64,000 bases of DNA from Synechococcus sp. WH 8020 (GCF_001040845.1 NZ_CP011941.1:825744-889743); one strand, 5' to 3'. Shown: positions 17,480 through 27,763, counted from the first letter of the stretch. The notes: a model not told the origin generated them from the sequence alone. A program made the numbers and translations.

Positions 17480-18574
17480 TCAGCCGTACTGAACAGTGCT
17501 CGACGCGATCAGGGCCAAGGCCTTTGCTGCATCTTCAGCACCATGCTTTGAAGCCATGGGATGGATGGGTTGGATCAGTGGCTGGTCCAACCCCCATTCA
17601 CCTTGAGCGAATGCATCGCGGCTCAGAATCCTGTGATTTCCAAAACGACGAAGGCCATCCATCAGCACGGAAGCTTCGGCGAAGCCATCACGCTCCACGA
17701 CATGCATCCCCAGTTCCTGACTTAAAGCCTCGCAAAAGGTGCTGTAACCAGGCTTGCCTAAGTGCCGGTCGCAATAAGGCATCACATCAAAAGGCCGCAC
17801 ACTTTGAGGCAAAAGCGTGACATTGGCCTCCCATTCAAGCTTGGCGTGAAGTTGGGGAGCCACCGGGGCTGGCATCAGAAAATGATGATTGGGCCAGAGA
17901 CGGAATAAGGCAGGGTCGATAGCAACACCAAGGCCCCCAAATCCAACAAGTACAAGCGGCTGTTGAATCTGTTCCAAGTGGTGACTCAACGGTCTTGGCA
18001 ATTCACGCAACCCAGAGACCGTGACACCTAACTCTTGCTCTTTTAAACCCCAATCCATCGCCAGTGAAAAAGGGCAGCGCAACAGCAGTTCCCCCTGTTG
18101 ATAATGAGCTCTCGCAGCAGCTGCATACTTGGTGAAGAGTCCACCAAGAGGCTCATAAATGTCATCCCAACCGAAATTCCCCATCCATACCAAGGGAGCT
18201 CCAATTCGTTCAGCAAGAACTGCTGCGGACGGTGGAATGTCACCAACAACAACAACAGGTGTTTGTTGCTCTGCAAGCCAGGCGCTCTCTTGGTCAAGAC
18301 GGTGTGGGAGAGACCTGTCGAGAGCCATCAGGAAACTCAAGGTTCTGTCTTGATCAACGCCGAGTGCATCTGCTTGGATCATGCCCACATCCCAACCAAC
18401 GAAACGTTGCTCTACGGGGACATCCCCGCAGGCAAGCTTGAGAAAATCTGCAGAGACAAGGGAACTGACCACAAGCCTCCAGGTTGGTTGGAGCCGATGC
18501 AAAGCACTCAAAACAGTGGCTTGCCGGGCAGCATGACCAAACCCATGACTGCTGAGACACAGATAAATCAGCAT
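17480..18574 (-). CDS. MurG-like glycosyltransferase-fold protein
   Basis: A 364-residue GT-B-type protein. The opening LIYLCLSSHGFGHAARQATVLSAL is the acceptor-side loop of MurG/GT1-like transferases, and the C-terminal half carries PLVLVGFGGLGV and HLGKPGYSTFCEAL, where a nucleotide-sugar would bind. Membrane segments are absent, so it is probably cytoplasmic or peripheral. Its start overlaps the end of the upstream phosphoesterase by 7 bases, which suggests translational coupling and a shared pathway. Donor and acceptor are unknown. Confidence 0.8.
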   Translation of the reverse strand: MLIYLCLSSHGFGHAARQATVLSALHRLQPTWRLVVSSLVSADFLKLACGDVPVEQRFVGWDVGMIQADALGVDQDRTLSFLMALDRSLPHRLDQESAWLAEQQTPVVVVGDIPPSAAVLAERIGAPLVWMGNFGWDDIYEPLGGLFTKYAAAARAHYQQGELLLRCPFSLAMDWGLKEQELGVTVSGLRELPRPLSHHLEQIQQPLVLVGFGGLGVAIDPALFRLWPNHHFLMPAPVAPQLHAKLEWEANVTLLPQSVRPFDVMPYCDRHLGKPGYSTFCEALSQELGMHVVERDGFAEASVLMDGLRRFGNHRILSRDAFAQGEWGLDQPLIQPIHPMASKHGAEDAAKALALIASSTVQYG

Positions 18575-19425
18575 GCAGAAAAGCTTTCTCTTGGTTGCCG
18601 CAACAACGTTTGTTCATAGGCAAGCGTTCCATCCAGATGAAACCAGCGATGGCTGACAAGACTGAGATGACGCCCCTCAAATTCCACCCAGGTGAAGTGA
18701 ATCAAAGTCTGTCCAGACTCATCTGATCCAGAGCGTGGAACGCAAGCCGCATTGACATAAGCAGTGCCATATCGATCGCGATGGAATGTCAGGCGTTCTC
18801 CCTTGCCTCCTCTAAGGCAGTGATGCATATGACCAAAGACCACGAGATCAGCAGCTCGGTGACGGCGCATGGCCTCTACAGCGATTGCAAGGTCTCGATC
18901 CCCCCAGTCGATGTGAGGATGTTTCCAATCACGACCACAGATGCTCGACGCATCGGATCCGAGACCAATCGGACCACTGTGGGCTAAAAGAACAAGTGGC
19001 CAGGTTTCGGGGGCGCCAGAGGCGGCTTGAACGATCCGGTTGGCCGACTCCTCTTCGGTGACTGGACCAAAAACACTGCGAACAGCTTCAGATAGGTGGA
19101 AACCTCCTCCTGAACTGCAGGGACGGCAGCCAATAATCGCAACGGGCGGAGAGGACCAATTGCGCATCCTCCACGAGCAATCAAGCTCTCCCAGCATTAG
19201 AAGCTGCTGTCTGAGCTTCTCACCACTGCGATCCCTTCCGCGATCGTGATTACCCAGAATCACAGCGCAGGGACGGTTCAGGCGGGTGATTGCCTTGACT
19301 AAGCGAAGATCACCGTCACTGAGGTCGCCCACAAACAACACGGCATCAGGCTTCAGCTGATCGAGCAACTGCTCGTCGTCAAAGGTCCAATCACCGTGGA
19401 GGTCGCCGGCAATGGCGAGGCGCAA
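18568..19425 (-). CDS. Calcineurin-like metallophosphoesterase (TIGR04168-like)
   Basis: Metal-dependent phosphoesterase with all five calcineurin-like motifs intact: GDLHGDW, GDLSDGD, LGNHDRGRDRSG, AHSGPIG and GHMHHCLRGG. The arrangement resembles the cyanobacterial TIGR04168 group. The substrate is unknown; coupling to the downstream glycosyltransferase suggests a glycan or nucleotide-sugar link. It is divergent from nadA with 25 bases between start codons. It is not the ligase-associated PdeM type, whose sequence pattern differs. Confidence 0.85.
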   Translation of the reverse strand: MRLAIAGDLHGDWTFDDEQLLDQLKPDAVLFVGDLSDGDLRLVKAITRLNRPCAVILGNHDRGRDRSGEKLRQQLLMLGELDCSWRMRNWSSPPVAIIGCRPCSSGGGFHLSEAVRSVFGPVTEEESANRIVQAASGAPETWPLVLLAHSGPIGLGSDASSICGRDWKHPHIDWGDRDLAIAVEAMRRHRAADLVVFGHMHHCLRGGKGERLTFHRDRYGTAYVNAACVPRSGSDESGQTLIHFTWVEFEGRHLSLVSHRWFHLDGTLAYEQTLLRQPRESFSAC

Positions 19426-19450
19426 TCTGGTCAGGAGTGATGCCTAGGCT

Positions 19451-20455
19451 ATGGATATCCTGCCCGATGTGGCCAGAATGGCCGCAATCAACTCCGAGAC
19501 AGGTCTAGGGATCAGGATCATGAAAACAACTCCCGATGATCTCGTCAGGGCAATCAACCAGCTTCGAAGAGAACGCAACGCAGTCGTATTGGCTCACTAT
19601 TACCAGGAACCTGAAATACAAGACATCGCTGATTTCATTGGAGACTCCTTAGAGCTGTCCCGCAAAGCTGCGAGTACAGATGCGGATGTGATTGTTTTTT
19701 GTGGTGTTCATTTCATGGCCGAGACGGCAAAAATTTTAAGCCCAGAAAAAATTGTTCTGTTACCTGATAACGAAGCAGGTTGTTCACTCGCCGATGATTG
19801 CCCGGCCGATGAATTCAAAACTTTCAGGGCCAATCATCCCGAACATTTTGTTGTCAGCTATATCAACTGTACCGCTGCAGTTAAGGCTCAAAGTGACTTA
19901 ATCTGCACAAGTAGTAATGCAGTAGATTTGGTCAATCAACTCCCCTCTGATCAACCAATTCTATTTGCACCAGATCAAAATCTTGGACGATGGGTACAGC
20001 AACAAAGCGGACGCGATCTAACACTATGGCCAGGACGCTGCATCGTGCATGAAACGTTTAGCGAGGAAGCATTATTAAAACTGAAGCTGAAATACCCAGA
20101 CGCGGAGGTGATCGCCCATCCCGAATGCATGGAAAACCTTCTAGATCTAGCTGACTTCATAGGCTCAACAAGCAAACTTCTATTGCACGCACAAACAAGC
20201 CAAGCATCGACTTATATCGTACTCACTGAGCCAGGTATATTGCATCAAATGCAAAAATTGGTTCCGAACAAAACGTTCATTGATGTTCCGGGAATTGACG
20301 GATGCAGTTGCAATACATGTCCATACATGCGCATGAATACTCTTGAAAAACTTTGGCATTGCCTAGAGACACTAGAGCCAAGAATCGAGATGAACGAAGA
20401 GATAAGAGTGAAAGCATTGGAGCCAATTCAACGCATGCTTGAAATGAGCAAATAG
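19451..20455 (+). CDS. nadA: Quinolinate synthase
   Basis: Condenses iminoaspartate with DHAP to quinolinate in de novo NAD synthesis, using a 4Fe-4S cluster. Family motifs are [71 protein letters not shown] and the C-terminal [20 protein letters not shown]; the conserved Cys residues for the cluster are present. An in-frame ATG at MKTTPDDLV, 23 codons in, is a likely alternative start and would leave more promoter room. After this gene the sequence becomes markedly AT-rich. Confidence 0.95.
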   Translation: MDILPDVARMAAINSETGLGIRIMKTTPDDLVRAINQLRRERNAVVLAHYYQEPEIQDIADFIGDSLELSRKAASTDADVIVFCGVHFMAETAKILSPEKIVLLPDNEAGCSLADDCPADEFKTFRANHPEHFVVSYINCTAAVKAQSDLICTSSNAVDLVNQLPSDQPILFAPDQNLGRWVQQQSGRDLTLWPGRCIVHETFSEEALLKLKLKYPDAEVIAHPECMENLLDLADFIGSTSKLLLHAQTSQASTYIVLTEPGILHQMQKLVPNKTFIDVPGIDGCSCNTCPYMRMNTLEKLWHCLETLEPRIEMNEEIRVKALEPIQRMLEMSK

Positions 20456-20816
20456 CTGATAGTGCAACAAAATCTATACCCCAGATAAAATAGCAATCAC
20501 AACCCGGAAGGAATTCACAATAATCACTCACCAAGCATAGAAACTAAGATGCTATTAGACAAACGAAACAGGAAACATAAACCTTAAAGATACAGCAAAA
20601 GTTAAAAAGTACACCCAGATGCAACCCCTGCTTTATATTGAATATCAAAAAAAAATCGAAAAAATGCAAATCAGAATGGCAGAGACAAACGCAGCTAAAA
20701 AGGAATACAGAAAACCATAATACTCAAGCCATTAAACAGTTGTATACGAGCATGACGAAGGAAAGCAGAATGCGCTTAAATCCACAGTCTAAAGAGAATT
20801 ACGTCAAGATACAAAG
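20456..20816. other. AT-rich intergenic region before the repair cassette
   Basis: About 360 bases, very A-rich on the plus strand. I see no gene, repeat or clear terminator. A 90-codon frame starting at 20638 is very Lys/Gln-rich and runs into the exonuclease gene in another frame, so I treat it as chance. The promoter of the exonuclease-ligase-helicase genes should lie here. Confidence 0.5.
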
Positions 20817-21794
20817 ATGTCAGTTTTGCATTACCTCAACCAAGGTTTGTATTGTCCAGCCGCAGATGCATGGATTGACCCTCCCTGCCCGGTCAAACGT
20901 GCGATCATAACCCATGCTCATGCTGATCATGCCAGACCAGGATGTGGAGAATATTGGGCCTGTGATCAGTCCGAAACGATACTAAGGCAAAGACTGGGAA
21001 GAGACATCAAAATTCACTCCATAAACTATGGGGAGGAGTTCAGACTTGGGCAGGCAAAACTTTCATTACATAGCGCAGGACATGTTTTAGGAAGTGCTCA
21101 GGTACGTATTGAAGTTGGAGATGAGGTATGGCTCGTCACTGGTGATTACAAACGTTGCCATGATCCAAGCTGTGAACCATTTGAATCAGTGAAGTGCGAT
21201 GTACTCATCACTGAATCAACATTTGGATTGCCGATCTACCGTTGGAAGTCAGGCAAACAAGTAGCGAGAGAGATTTATGAATGGTGGAGGACAGAGACTG
21301 AACATCCTTCATTACTCTTCTGCTATGCATTTGGCAAAGCGCAACGAGTACTCGCTGAACTGAAATCGCTAGGCATTATGGAAGAAGTTCTACTGCATGG
21401 AGCAGTCGAGACCATAACCGGTCATTATCGAGAGGCAGGAGTGGACATGGTACCTACGAGACCGGTCAGTGAATTAGAACGAAAAGATCCCTTGAAGGGA
21501 CGTCTCATCATCGCACCACCATCTGCCTATAAATCACCATGGATGAAACGTTTTAAGGAACCACAGACAGCATTCGCATCAGGATGGATGGCAGTTAGAG
21601 GAGCCAGAAGAAGACGGGGGTATGAGCGAGGATTTGTACTAAGTGACCATGCAGATTGGACAGGTTTGATAATGACAATCAAACAAAGTGAAGCTAAGAA
21701 AATCTACATAACACATGGGCAAGAAGATGTTTTGGCACGATATTTAACAGAAGTAGAAGGTTTAAATGCATTTCCACTCGAAATGCTAAAATAA
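20817..21794 (+). CDS. MBL-fold exonuclease, ligase-associated DNA repair family
   Basis: Metallo-beta-lactamase/beta-CASP-like nuclease of the family known as ligase-associated DNA damage response exonuclease, related to SNM1/CPSF-type enzymes. The metal site is THAHADHA (HxHxDH at residues 33-38), with SAGHVLGSAQV, VTGDYKR, TESTFGLP and the C-terminal VLSDHADW and ITHGQ also present. The ATG start gives a normal 325-residue length. The ligase gene begins 10 bases downstream. In Pseudomonas and other bacteria the equivalent Exo works in a gene set with a ligase, an Lhr-core helicase and a phosphoesterase. Base composition is lower in GC than the flanks. Confidence 0.92.
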   Translation: MSVLHYLNQGLYCPAADAWIDPPCPVKRAIITHAHADHARPGCGEYWACDQSETILRQRLGRDIKIHSINYGEEFRLGQAKLSLHSAGHVLGSAQVRIEVGDEVWLVTGDYKRCHDPSCEPFESVKCDVLITESTFGLPIYRWKSGKQVAREIYEWWRTETEHPSLLFCYAFGKAQRVLAELKSLGIMEEVLLHGAVETITGHYREAGVDMVPTRPVSELERKDPLKGRLIIAPPSAYKSPWMKRFKEPQTAFASGWMAVRGARRRRGYERGFVLSDHADWTGLIMTIKQSEAKKIYITHGQEDVLARYLTEVEGLNAFPLEMLK

Positions 21795-21804
21795 GAGAGT
21801 AGAT

Positions 21805-23502
21805 ATGAATCAAGCAAGTTTACATGAATTTGGAGGCCTAATCACTGCTATTGATCGATGCAATAAAACCAACACAAAGATCAGCTTAATTTCAGAATTC
21901 ATTGAAAACATTGATCCACGGGATGGATGCTGGACACTATGTCTTTTACTCAACCAACGAAAGCAAAGACTGATAACAGGCCAGAAACTCAGGAGAATAC
22001 TAAACGAATGCACAAGTATACCTTCATGGCTGTTGGATGATTGCTTTACTCAAGTAGGAGATTCTGCCGAGACACTAAGTTTACTCTGGCCTCAGATTAA
22101 ACCCAACATACAAAATATAGAATACAAATTCAAAGACGCAACAGATGAGATTTACTCTACTGTAAAAATAACAGACTCTCTTCACTCATGGATGGAAACA
22201 GTACTGCCTTTATTAAAAAGCAAAACTGATACAGAACAAAGACATTCAATGATTGAGTTATGGAAAAATATACCAGATGATCATCATTATCTGGTCAATA
22301 AGCTGATCACGGGAGGGTTCCGAATCGGGGTATCCAAGGGGCTTGTCGTAAAGAGTATTGCTCAGGCTTATGAAATCAATGAAAGCACAGTAATCGAACG
22401 TCTGATGAAATCCGAGGCTACAACGCAAAATTGGTTTAAAGAATTGGTCAAACCGCGACAAGAAGAAGAGGATGATCGCGGAGCCATTCCTTATCCCTTT
22501 TATTTAGCAAGTCCTGTAAATCTTGAACAGTTAAAAGCGTCGCCTGTCCAAGACTGGAGCTTAGAGTGCAAATGGGATGGCATACGCGGTCAATTAATAC
22601 GCCGTCAATCAGGAATATTTCTATGGAGTAGGGGGGAGGAGCTAATCAATATATCATTCCCAGAAATAATTAATCTGGCAGAACAGTTACCTTACGGAAC
22701 TGTGCTTGACGGAGAAATAATTTGCTGGAGAGATGATGCAAAGCAACCAATGACGTTCGCAAGTCTACAGAAAAGACTTGGGAGAAAATCAATAACTAAA
22801 TTGCTATTACAAGAATGTCCTGTCAAATTTGTTGCTTACGATTTAATAGAGCATGAGAGTAAAGACCAAAGGAGCAAACCACTCAACGAAAGGAAGAAAA
22901 TATTAGAAGTTATCCATAGAAATCTCAATCACAATGATCTGGTCTTAGGGGAATGCAAATCAATATCAAATTGGAGTGAATTGGAAAAAGCAAGAGATGA
23001 AACAACTGAACAAGGAGCGGAAGGATTAATGATTAAAAAAATAGATTCGATCTATCTATCAGGCAGGAGGAAAGGATCTTGGTGGAAGTATAAGCATGAT
23101 CCAATGACATTAGATGTGGTGTTAATCTATGCACAAGCAGGGACTGGAAAGCGTGCGAACCTTTTTACAGATTATACCTTTGCATTATGGGATGAACCAA
23201 GGACATCGATTAGAACGAGGAAACTGATTACATTTGCGAAAGCATATTCAGGACTGAAGAATGATGAAATTATTCATCTCGATCGCTGGATCAGAAAGCA
23301 TACAATAGAACGCTTTGGACCTACACGCGTAGTTGAACAAAAGCAAGTATTTGAAATTGCGTTTGAGGGTGTGATGGAATCGAAACGACATAAATGTGGC
23401 TTAGCAGTTAGATTTCCTAGAATCGTCCGATGGAGAGTCGATAAAAAAGCTGCAGAAGCAGATTGCCTAGAGCACGCACAAGCGCTTTGTAAAAAAGATT
23501 AA
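21805..23502 (+). CDS. ATP-dependent DNA ligase, repair type
   Basis: Seals DNA nicks through an enzyme-AMP intermediate, using ATP, unlike the NAD-dependent replicative LigA. The nucleotidyltransferase core has motif I LECKWDGIR with the adenylated Lys256, motif IIIa/III region LDGEIICW, motif IV GAEGLMIKK and motif V WWKYK. An N-terminal helical domain (about 230 residues) and a C-terminal OB fold (LIYAQAGTGKR onward) complete the archaeal/LigB-like layout. It sits between the exonuclease and helicase genes. The 148-base gap to the helicase is noncoding and could hold its own promoter. Confidence 0.94.
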   Translation: MNQASLHEFGGLITAIDRCNKTNTKISLISEFIENIDPRDGCWTLCLLLNQRKQRLITGQKLRRILNECTSIPSWLLDDCFTQVGDSAETLSLLWPQIKPNIQNIEYKFKDATDEIYSTVKITDSLHSWMETVLPLLKSKTDTEQRHSMIELWKNIPDDHHYLVNKLITGGFRIGVSKGLVVKSIAQAYEINESTVIERLMKSEATTQNWFKELVKPRQEEEDDRGAIPYPFYLASPVNLEQLKASPVQDWSLECKWDGIRGQLIRRQSGIFLWSRGEELINISFPEIINLAEQLPYGTVLDGEIICWRDDAKQPMTFASLQKRLGRKSITKLLLQECPVKFVAYDLIEHESKDQRSKPLNERKKILEVIHRNLNHNDLVLGECKSISNWSELEKARDETTEQGAEGLMIKKIDSIYLSGRRKGSWWKYKHDPMTLDVVLIYAQAGTGKRANLFTDYTFALWDEPRTSIRTRKLITFAKAYSGLKNDEIIHLDRWIRKHTIERFGPTRVVEQKQVFEIAFEGVMESKRHKCGLAVRFPRIVRWRVDKKAAEADCLEHAQALCKKD

Positions 23503-23650
23503 ATGAAACCAAGCAAACAGCCAGCATCACTGGGTAATTTGAATACGAATCAGTTGGTATTCGAATTGATGAATGTGAATACTACGGACAGAAGAAGACA
23601 ATGAAATTTAGATATGTACACAATTATTACAGGTTAAGAATCTAGGCAGA

Positions 23651-26107
23651 ATGCAAACAGAAATCATTCACCAAGTCGAATCCTGGTTTAAATCAAAAGG
23701 CTGGGAGCCATCAACCTTTCAAAGGCAAAGCTGGAACGCTTTTCTAGAAGGTTCTAGTGGTCTCATACAAGTCCCTACTGGATCAGGTAAGACCTTTGCA
23801 GCGGTAATGGGCCCAATCGTACGGATCCTTTCGGACAAGCAACAAAAGAAAGGAATTCGGCTCTTATACATCACACCATTGAGGGCACTAAGTCGCGACC
23901 TGACATTAGCGATACGGGAACCAATCGATTCAATGGGTTGGCCAATACGAGTTGCCGCTAGAAATGGGGATACAACAAGTACAGAAAGAACGAAACAACT
24001 CAAAAACCCACCTCAGATTTTAGTGACGACACCGGAATCCCTTTGTGTTTTGCTAGGGAATCCAATGGCAATCAATCTATTTGCGAATCTCGAATCAGTG
24101 ATTCTTGATGAGTGGCATGAGTTAATAGGAAGCAAGAGGGGTACACAAACTGAGTTAGCCCTTAGTTGGTTAAGGATGAATAATCGACAGCTGCAGACAT
24201 GGGCATTAAGTGCAACGATTGGCAATCCTGTTCAGGCATCAGAACATGCACTCGGAGTGAAGACTAAAAAAATACTGATCAATTGTGCGCCAAAACGCTC
24301 TATATCAATTAAAAGTATCATTCCTGACTCTATCAATGGATTTCCATGGTCTGGACATCTTGGGCTCAGGCGGTATGAGGATTTAATCGCTGTATTGGAT
24401 GTCAGTAAAAGCACATTAGTATTTACTAACACACGAAATCAATCGGAGCGTTGGCACCAGTGCTTAAGATTTGCCTGTCCAGCAATGGAGTGTGCATTAG
24501 CTCTTCATCACAGTGCAATAGATCGGAGTAAAAGAGAATTGATTGAAGAACAGATGAAAAACGGACAGCTTCGTTGGGTTGTCTGCACTAGTTCTTTAGA
24601 CCTAGGCGTTGATTTCCAACCAGTAGAAAGAGTCATACAAATCGGTAGTCCGAAAAATATTGCACGACTGATTCAAAGGGCAGGTCGGTCTGCTCATTAT
24701 CCCGAGGGTAAGTCTGAAGTTTTGTTTATGCCAACCAACGCACTAGAGCTTCTCGAACTAAGCGCCTTAAGACGTGGATTGAACAACGACTTAATTGAAA
24801 CAAGAAAACCTCCATATAAACCACTTGATGTTCTCTTACAGCACCTAACAACGTTGGCATGTGGACCTGGATTTAACCCCACAGACACTCTGCAGGCAAT
24901 TCGCAAAACTGCCTGCTATCAATCCATTACGAATGAAGAATGGCAATGGTGCCTCCTATTTTTGGAAAAAGGAGGGAATTGTTTGAGCGCGTATTCTCGG
25001 TATCGCAAAATTGAATGGAACCAAAATAAGAAACTATTTTTCGTCAGGGATGGTTCCATAGCACGACTTCATAAGCTTAATATTGGAACAATAACTTCGG
25101 CACCATCAATTCGAGTTCGCTTTCACCATGGAGCAATAATAGGACACGTAGAGGAAACCTTTATCAGTCAATTGAATCCTAAAGATGTATTCTTCTTTGC
25201 AGGGCGTCAATTAGAACTAATAAGGATCAAAGACATGACGGCTTATGTAAAATTATCCACACGAAAAAGTACAACAGTGCCTGCATGGGCAGGTGGACAA
25301 ATGGCCTTGTCTGATCTATTAACCACTAAATTAAGAGAAGAGGTAGAACTAGCTTCTGAAAATAAACTGAACACAGCAGAGTTGAAAGCATTAAAACCAC
25401 TTCTAGACCGTCAAAAAGACTTATCAATTCTGCCTAAACAAACGGAACTGTTAATCGAAACTTGTATGACCAAGGAAGGTCAGCATTTATTTGTTTATCC
25501 GTTTGAGGGTCGTTTTGTGCATGAAGGTCTTGGTTTTCTATGGGCATCACGATTGACTAAAAAAATGAGAAGTACAATCACAGTGTCAGTCAATGATTAT
25601 GGTTTTGAACTCTTAGCACCAAAAGACTATCCATTAATTAAACTTTTTGAAGAATCACTAGACAATCTTATTAAAGATTCAGAGATAGAATCTGATCTCG
25701 AGAATGCTTTAAATTTATCAGAGCTTTGCAAGCGACGCTTTAGAAGCATCGCTCAAGTATCAGGTTTGATCCAACAAAGGTACCCGAGCAAGAACAAAAC
25801 TAGTGGTCAATTACAGATTAGTAGCACACTGCTATGGGAAGTATTTAGCAAGCATGAGCCTGGCAACCTATTACTAAAGCAGGCACGACATGAAGTTCTT
25901 CATGACCAGCTAGAACTATCGCGCTTGACAACTGCATTAACAAGAATGAGAACAGGGAAAATAATACATAGTGAAATTCCTAGACCAGGACCATTAGCTT
26001 TCCCTCTATTGGTTGAACGATTACGAAACAGACTGAGCAATGAGTCTATACTGGAGAGAGTTAAGAGAATGCAAATTGAAGCCTTAAAACATGAAACCTA
26101 CGAATAG
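23651..26107 (+). CDS. Lhr-core type superfamily 2 DNA helicase
   Basis: ATP-dependent 3'-5' helicase of the Lhr-core family (ligase-associated DEXH box helicase). Motifs in order: a Q-like FQRQSWNAF, Walker A PTGSGKT (42-48), TPLRALSRD, TTPESLCVLL, DEWH (153-156) followed by ELIGSKRG, SATIGN, VFTNTRNQSERW, TSSLDLGVDF and QRAGRSAH (342-349). The C-terminal half holds the winged-helix and Lhr-specific domains. At 818 residues the size fits the short, ligase-associated class rather than full-length Lhr. It probably processes damaged DNA together with the two genes upstream. Confidence 0.93.
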   Translation: MQTEIIHQVESWFKSKGWEPSTFQRQSWNAFLEGSSGLIQVPTGSGKTFAAVMGPIVRILSDKQQKKGIRLLYITPLRALSRDLTLAIREPIDSMGWPIRVAARNGDTTSTERTKQLKNPPQILVTTPESLCVLLGNPMAINLFANLESVILDEWHELIGSKRGTQTELALSWLRMNNRQLQTWALSATIGNPVQASEHALGVKTKKILINCAPKRSISIKSIIPDSINGFPWSGHLGLRRYEDLIAVLDVSKSTLVFTNTRNQSERWHQCLRFACPAMECALALHHSAIDRSKRELIEEQMKNGQLRWVVCTSSLDLGVDFQPVERVIQIGSPKNIARLIQRAGRSAHYPEGKSEVLFMPTNALELLELSALRRGLNNDLIETRKPPYKPLDVLLQHLTTLACGPGFNPTDTLQAIRKTACYQSITNEEWQWCLLFLEKGGNCLSAYSRYRKIEWNQNKKLFFVRDGSIARLHKLNIGTITSAPSIRVRFHHGAIIGHVEETFISQLNPKDVFFFAGRQLELIRIKDMTAYVKLSTRKSTTVPAWAGGQMALSDLLTTKLREEVELASENKLNTAELKALKPLLDRQKDLSILPKQTELLIETCMTKEGQHLFVYPFEGRFVHEGLGFLWASRLTKKMRSTITVSVNDYGFELLAPKDYPLIKLFEESLDNLIKDSEIESDLENALNLSELCKRRFRSIAQVSGLIQQRYPSKNKTSGQLQISSTLLWEVFSKHEPGNLLLKQARHEVLHDQLELSRLTTALTRMRTGKIIHSEIPRPGPLAFPLLVERLRNRLSNESILERVKRMQIEALKHETYE

Positions 26108-26267
26108 TCTCAATAGAGTTCATAACAGAATTTCAGACATCGGTTCCATCAAAAGAGAAGATATGGAGCACCAAGAATGGTAATTTTGTGCAAAACTACT
26201 GTTGATCAAAGAAATGGACAACGGTTTTACCTGCTGATGTCTAAAATAATTGAAACGCCGTCACTGA

Positions 26268-26750
26268 ATGCCAATCAAGGAAAATGTATCAGATTATCCT
26301 AGACCGCCACAAATTGAACTGATCATGGGTCAGGTGTCAGTGGCAATTGGAAATGAAGTAATCGCTAAAGATCATCGCTATATTCGTGTCTGTGAAACGT
26401 TCCACCCGCCTACTATCTATCTTGACAAGGATGCGTTTGCCATTGGAACACTGCATCAAACCTCTGGACGCGTCTCTTACTGCGAATGGAAGGGATTGGC
26501 AGAGTACTGGACAGTAAGCAAGTCCGATGGAAGTGACGCACGAGATCGTGCTGGATGGAGCTACCCAACTCCTACAAAACACTTTGAAGGGCTTGCTAAC
26601 TGGATCGGTCTGTATCCTCGTTTAGTGGATACATGCATCTTGGAGGGAGAAATAGTAAAGCCACAACCTGGATCCTTTTATGGTGGCTGGGTCACAAGTT
26701 GGACAATCGGACCTTTCAAAGGAGATCCGAATCATCCTGAAATAATCTAA
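26268..26750 (+). CDS. DUF427 domain protein
   Basis: The 160-residue product carries the DUF427 pattern: a strand pair around VSVAIGNEVIAKDHRYIRVCETFHPPTIYL, then SYCEWKGLAEYW and the C-terminal YPTPTKHFEGLANWIGLYP. This is a small beta-barrel-like domain found across bacteria and fungi; its biochemical role is not established. The stop codon overlaps the start of the next gene by one base, so the two are probably translated together. It follows the helicase gene by 160 bases. Confidence 0.88.
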   Translation: MPIKENVSDYPRPPQIELIMGQVSVAIGNEVIAKDHRYIRVCETFHPPTIYLDKDAFAIGTLHQTSGRVSYCEWKGLAEYWTVSKSDGSDARDRAGWSYPTPTKHFEGLANWIGLYPRLVDTCILEGEIVKPQPGSFYGGWVTSWTIGPFKGDPNHPEII

Positions 26751-27289
26751 TGAATTGCACCGCACAACTCATTGAACTTCTTCTGAAGGATTCCAAAAGC
26801 AACTTAATACCATCACTCATTCAAGATGTTGAATCGTGTTCACAAGTGAACCTTCAACATAATGGAGATCTATTGAAAGGAGTGTGGGAGTTGAAATGGA
26901 GTAGCTCACCACAGCCTTGGCTCAAACAATCCTCCTGGCTTGAAAATCTACAAATTCTTGATCCTAAGCAACGGAAGGGTATGAATTTACTTCGTTTACG
27001 CGGTCCGATTAGTAATCTTGCTGTCATTGCTGTTGAGGCTGAATTATCAATTGATGGAGTCAATCAGGTAGGCGTCCAATTCAAACGAGGTGGTTGGATA
27101 GGTCCTTCCTTGAACACTGGCTGGAGACCTAAACTACTTAAATCAATTAATCAATCCTTTCCTGCATGGTTAGATATCACATCAATTGATGAGACATTAA
27201 GAATTTGTCGTGGGAATGCAGGTACGTGCTTCGCACTCATAAGAAGAGACGACTTATCAATAGAGGATTGGATTCCACAACAAATGTAA
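26750..27289 (+). CDS. PAP/fibrillin family protein
   Basis: Plastid-lipid-associated protein (fibrillin) family. These lipocalin-like proteins bind lipophilic molecules and in plants are linked to plastoglobules and quinone metabolism; cyanobacterial members associate with thylakoids. Diagnostic pieces are GVWELKWSSSPQPWL near residue 45 and the C-terminal DETLRICRGNAGTCFALIRR. The 179-residue length is normal for a single fibrillin domain. It overlaps the DUF427 stop by one base. Confidence 0.85.
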   Translation: MNCTAQLIELLLKDSKSNLIPSLIQDVESCSQVNLQHNGDLLKGVWELKWSSSPQPWLKQSSWLENLQILDPKQRKGMNLLRLRGPISNLAVIAVEAELSIDGVNQVGVQFKRGGWIGPSLNTGWRPKLLKSINQSFPAWLDITSIDETLRICRGNAGTCFALIRRDDLSIEDWIPQQM

Positions 27290-27427
27290 ATACCTTGACT
27301 TTAAAATGTTTTTAAATAACACTTGTCTCAAGATAGATAATCAGTACGATTGACTAATTCAAGAAATTCAATGAATTTTTTCGAAGGGTTTCTAGAAGTA
27401 TTATAATTAAGCAGATTCAGGTAGCCC

Positions 27428-27763
27428 GTGATTTTTCCGTACTTAATCGTATTTTTGATTGTTACATCATTTTTCAAGCCATTCTGGAACTTGTATCGTC
27501 TTTTAATGCATTGGTTGATTTTACTGATTTTATCACCGTGGATTGTTGGTAAAGCATTAAGCGCTCGTTGGGCAGAGGACGATTATGGAAATGGTCCGAG
27601 GCTTATTGCTCTTCCAATCGCGCTAGGCGGATATTGGCTGTTATACGGTTCTTATGTTCATCCCGAATATTCTTTATTTCCTTTATTTATTTACTATTTT
27701 GTGGCTTGGCCAGCCTTTCGTCATAGCGATGCATGGGAAAAGTTGAATCAAAAGCCTAAATAA
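27428..27763 (+). CDS. Small integral membrane protein, hypothetical
   Basis: A 111-residue frame starting with GTG has three or four hydrophobic segments: residues 1-20, LLMHWLILLILSPWIV, IALPIALGGYWLL and LFPLFIYYFVAWPAF. Between segments 2 and 3 lies a short charged loop (SARWAEDDYGNGPR). No family was recognised. Codon use is AT-rich like its upstream neighbours. A membrane protein with regular segments is unlikely by chance, so I regard it as real. Confidence 0.6.
   Translation: MIFPYLIVFLIVTSFFKPFWNLYRLLMHWLILLILSPWIVGKALSARWAEDDYGNGPRLIALPIALGGYWLLYGSYVHPEYSLFPLFIYYFVAWPAFRHSDAWEKLNQKPK

Noticed and set aside
18568-19425. Metallophosphoesterase as the missing PdeM of the repair cassette
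   Set aside because: Its motifs fit the TIGR04168-like group, it is on the other strand and it is coupled to a glycosyltransferase gene.
20638-20910. 90-codon Lys/Gln-rich ORF
   Set aside because: Overlaps the exonuclease gene in another frame and is of low complexity.
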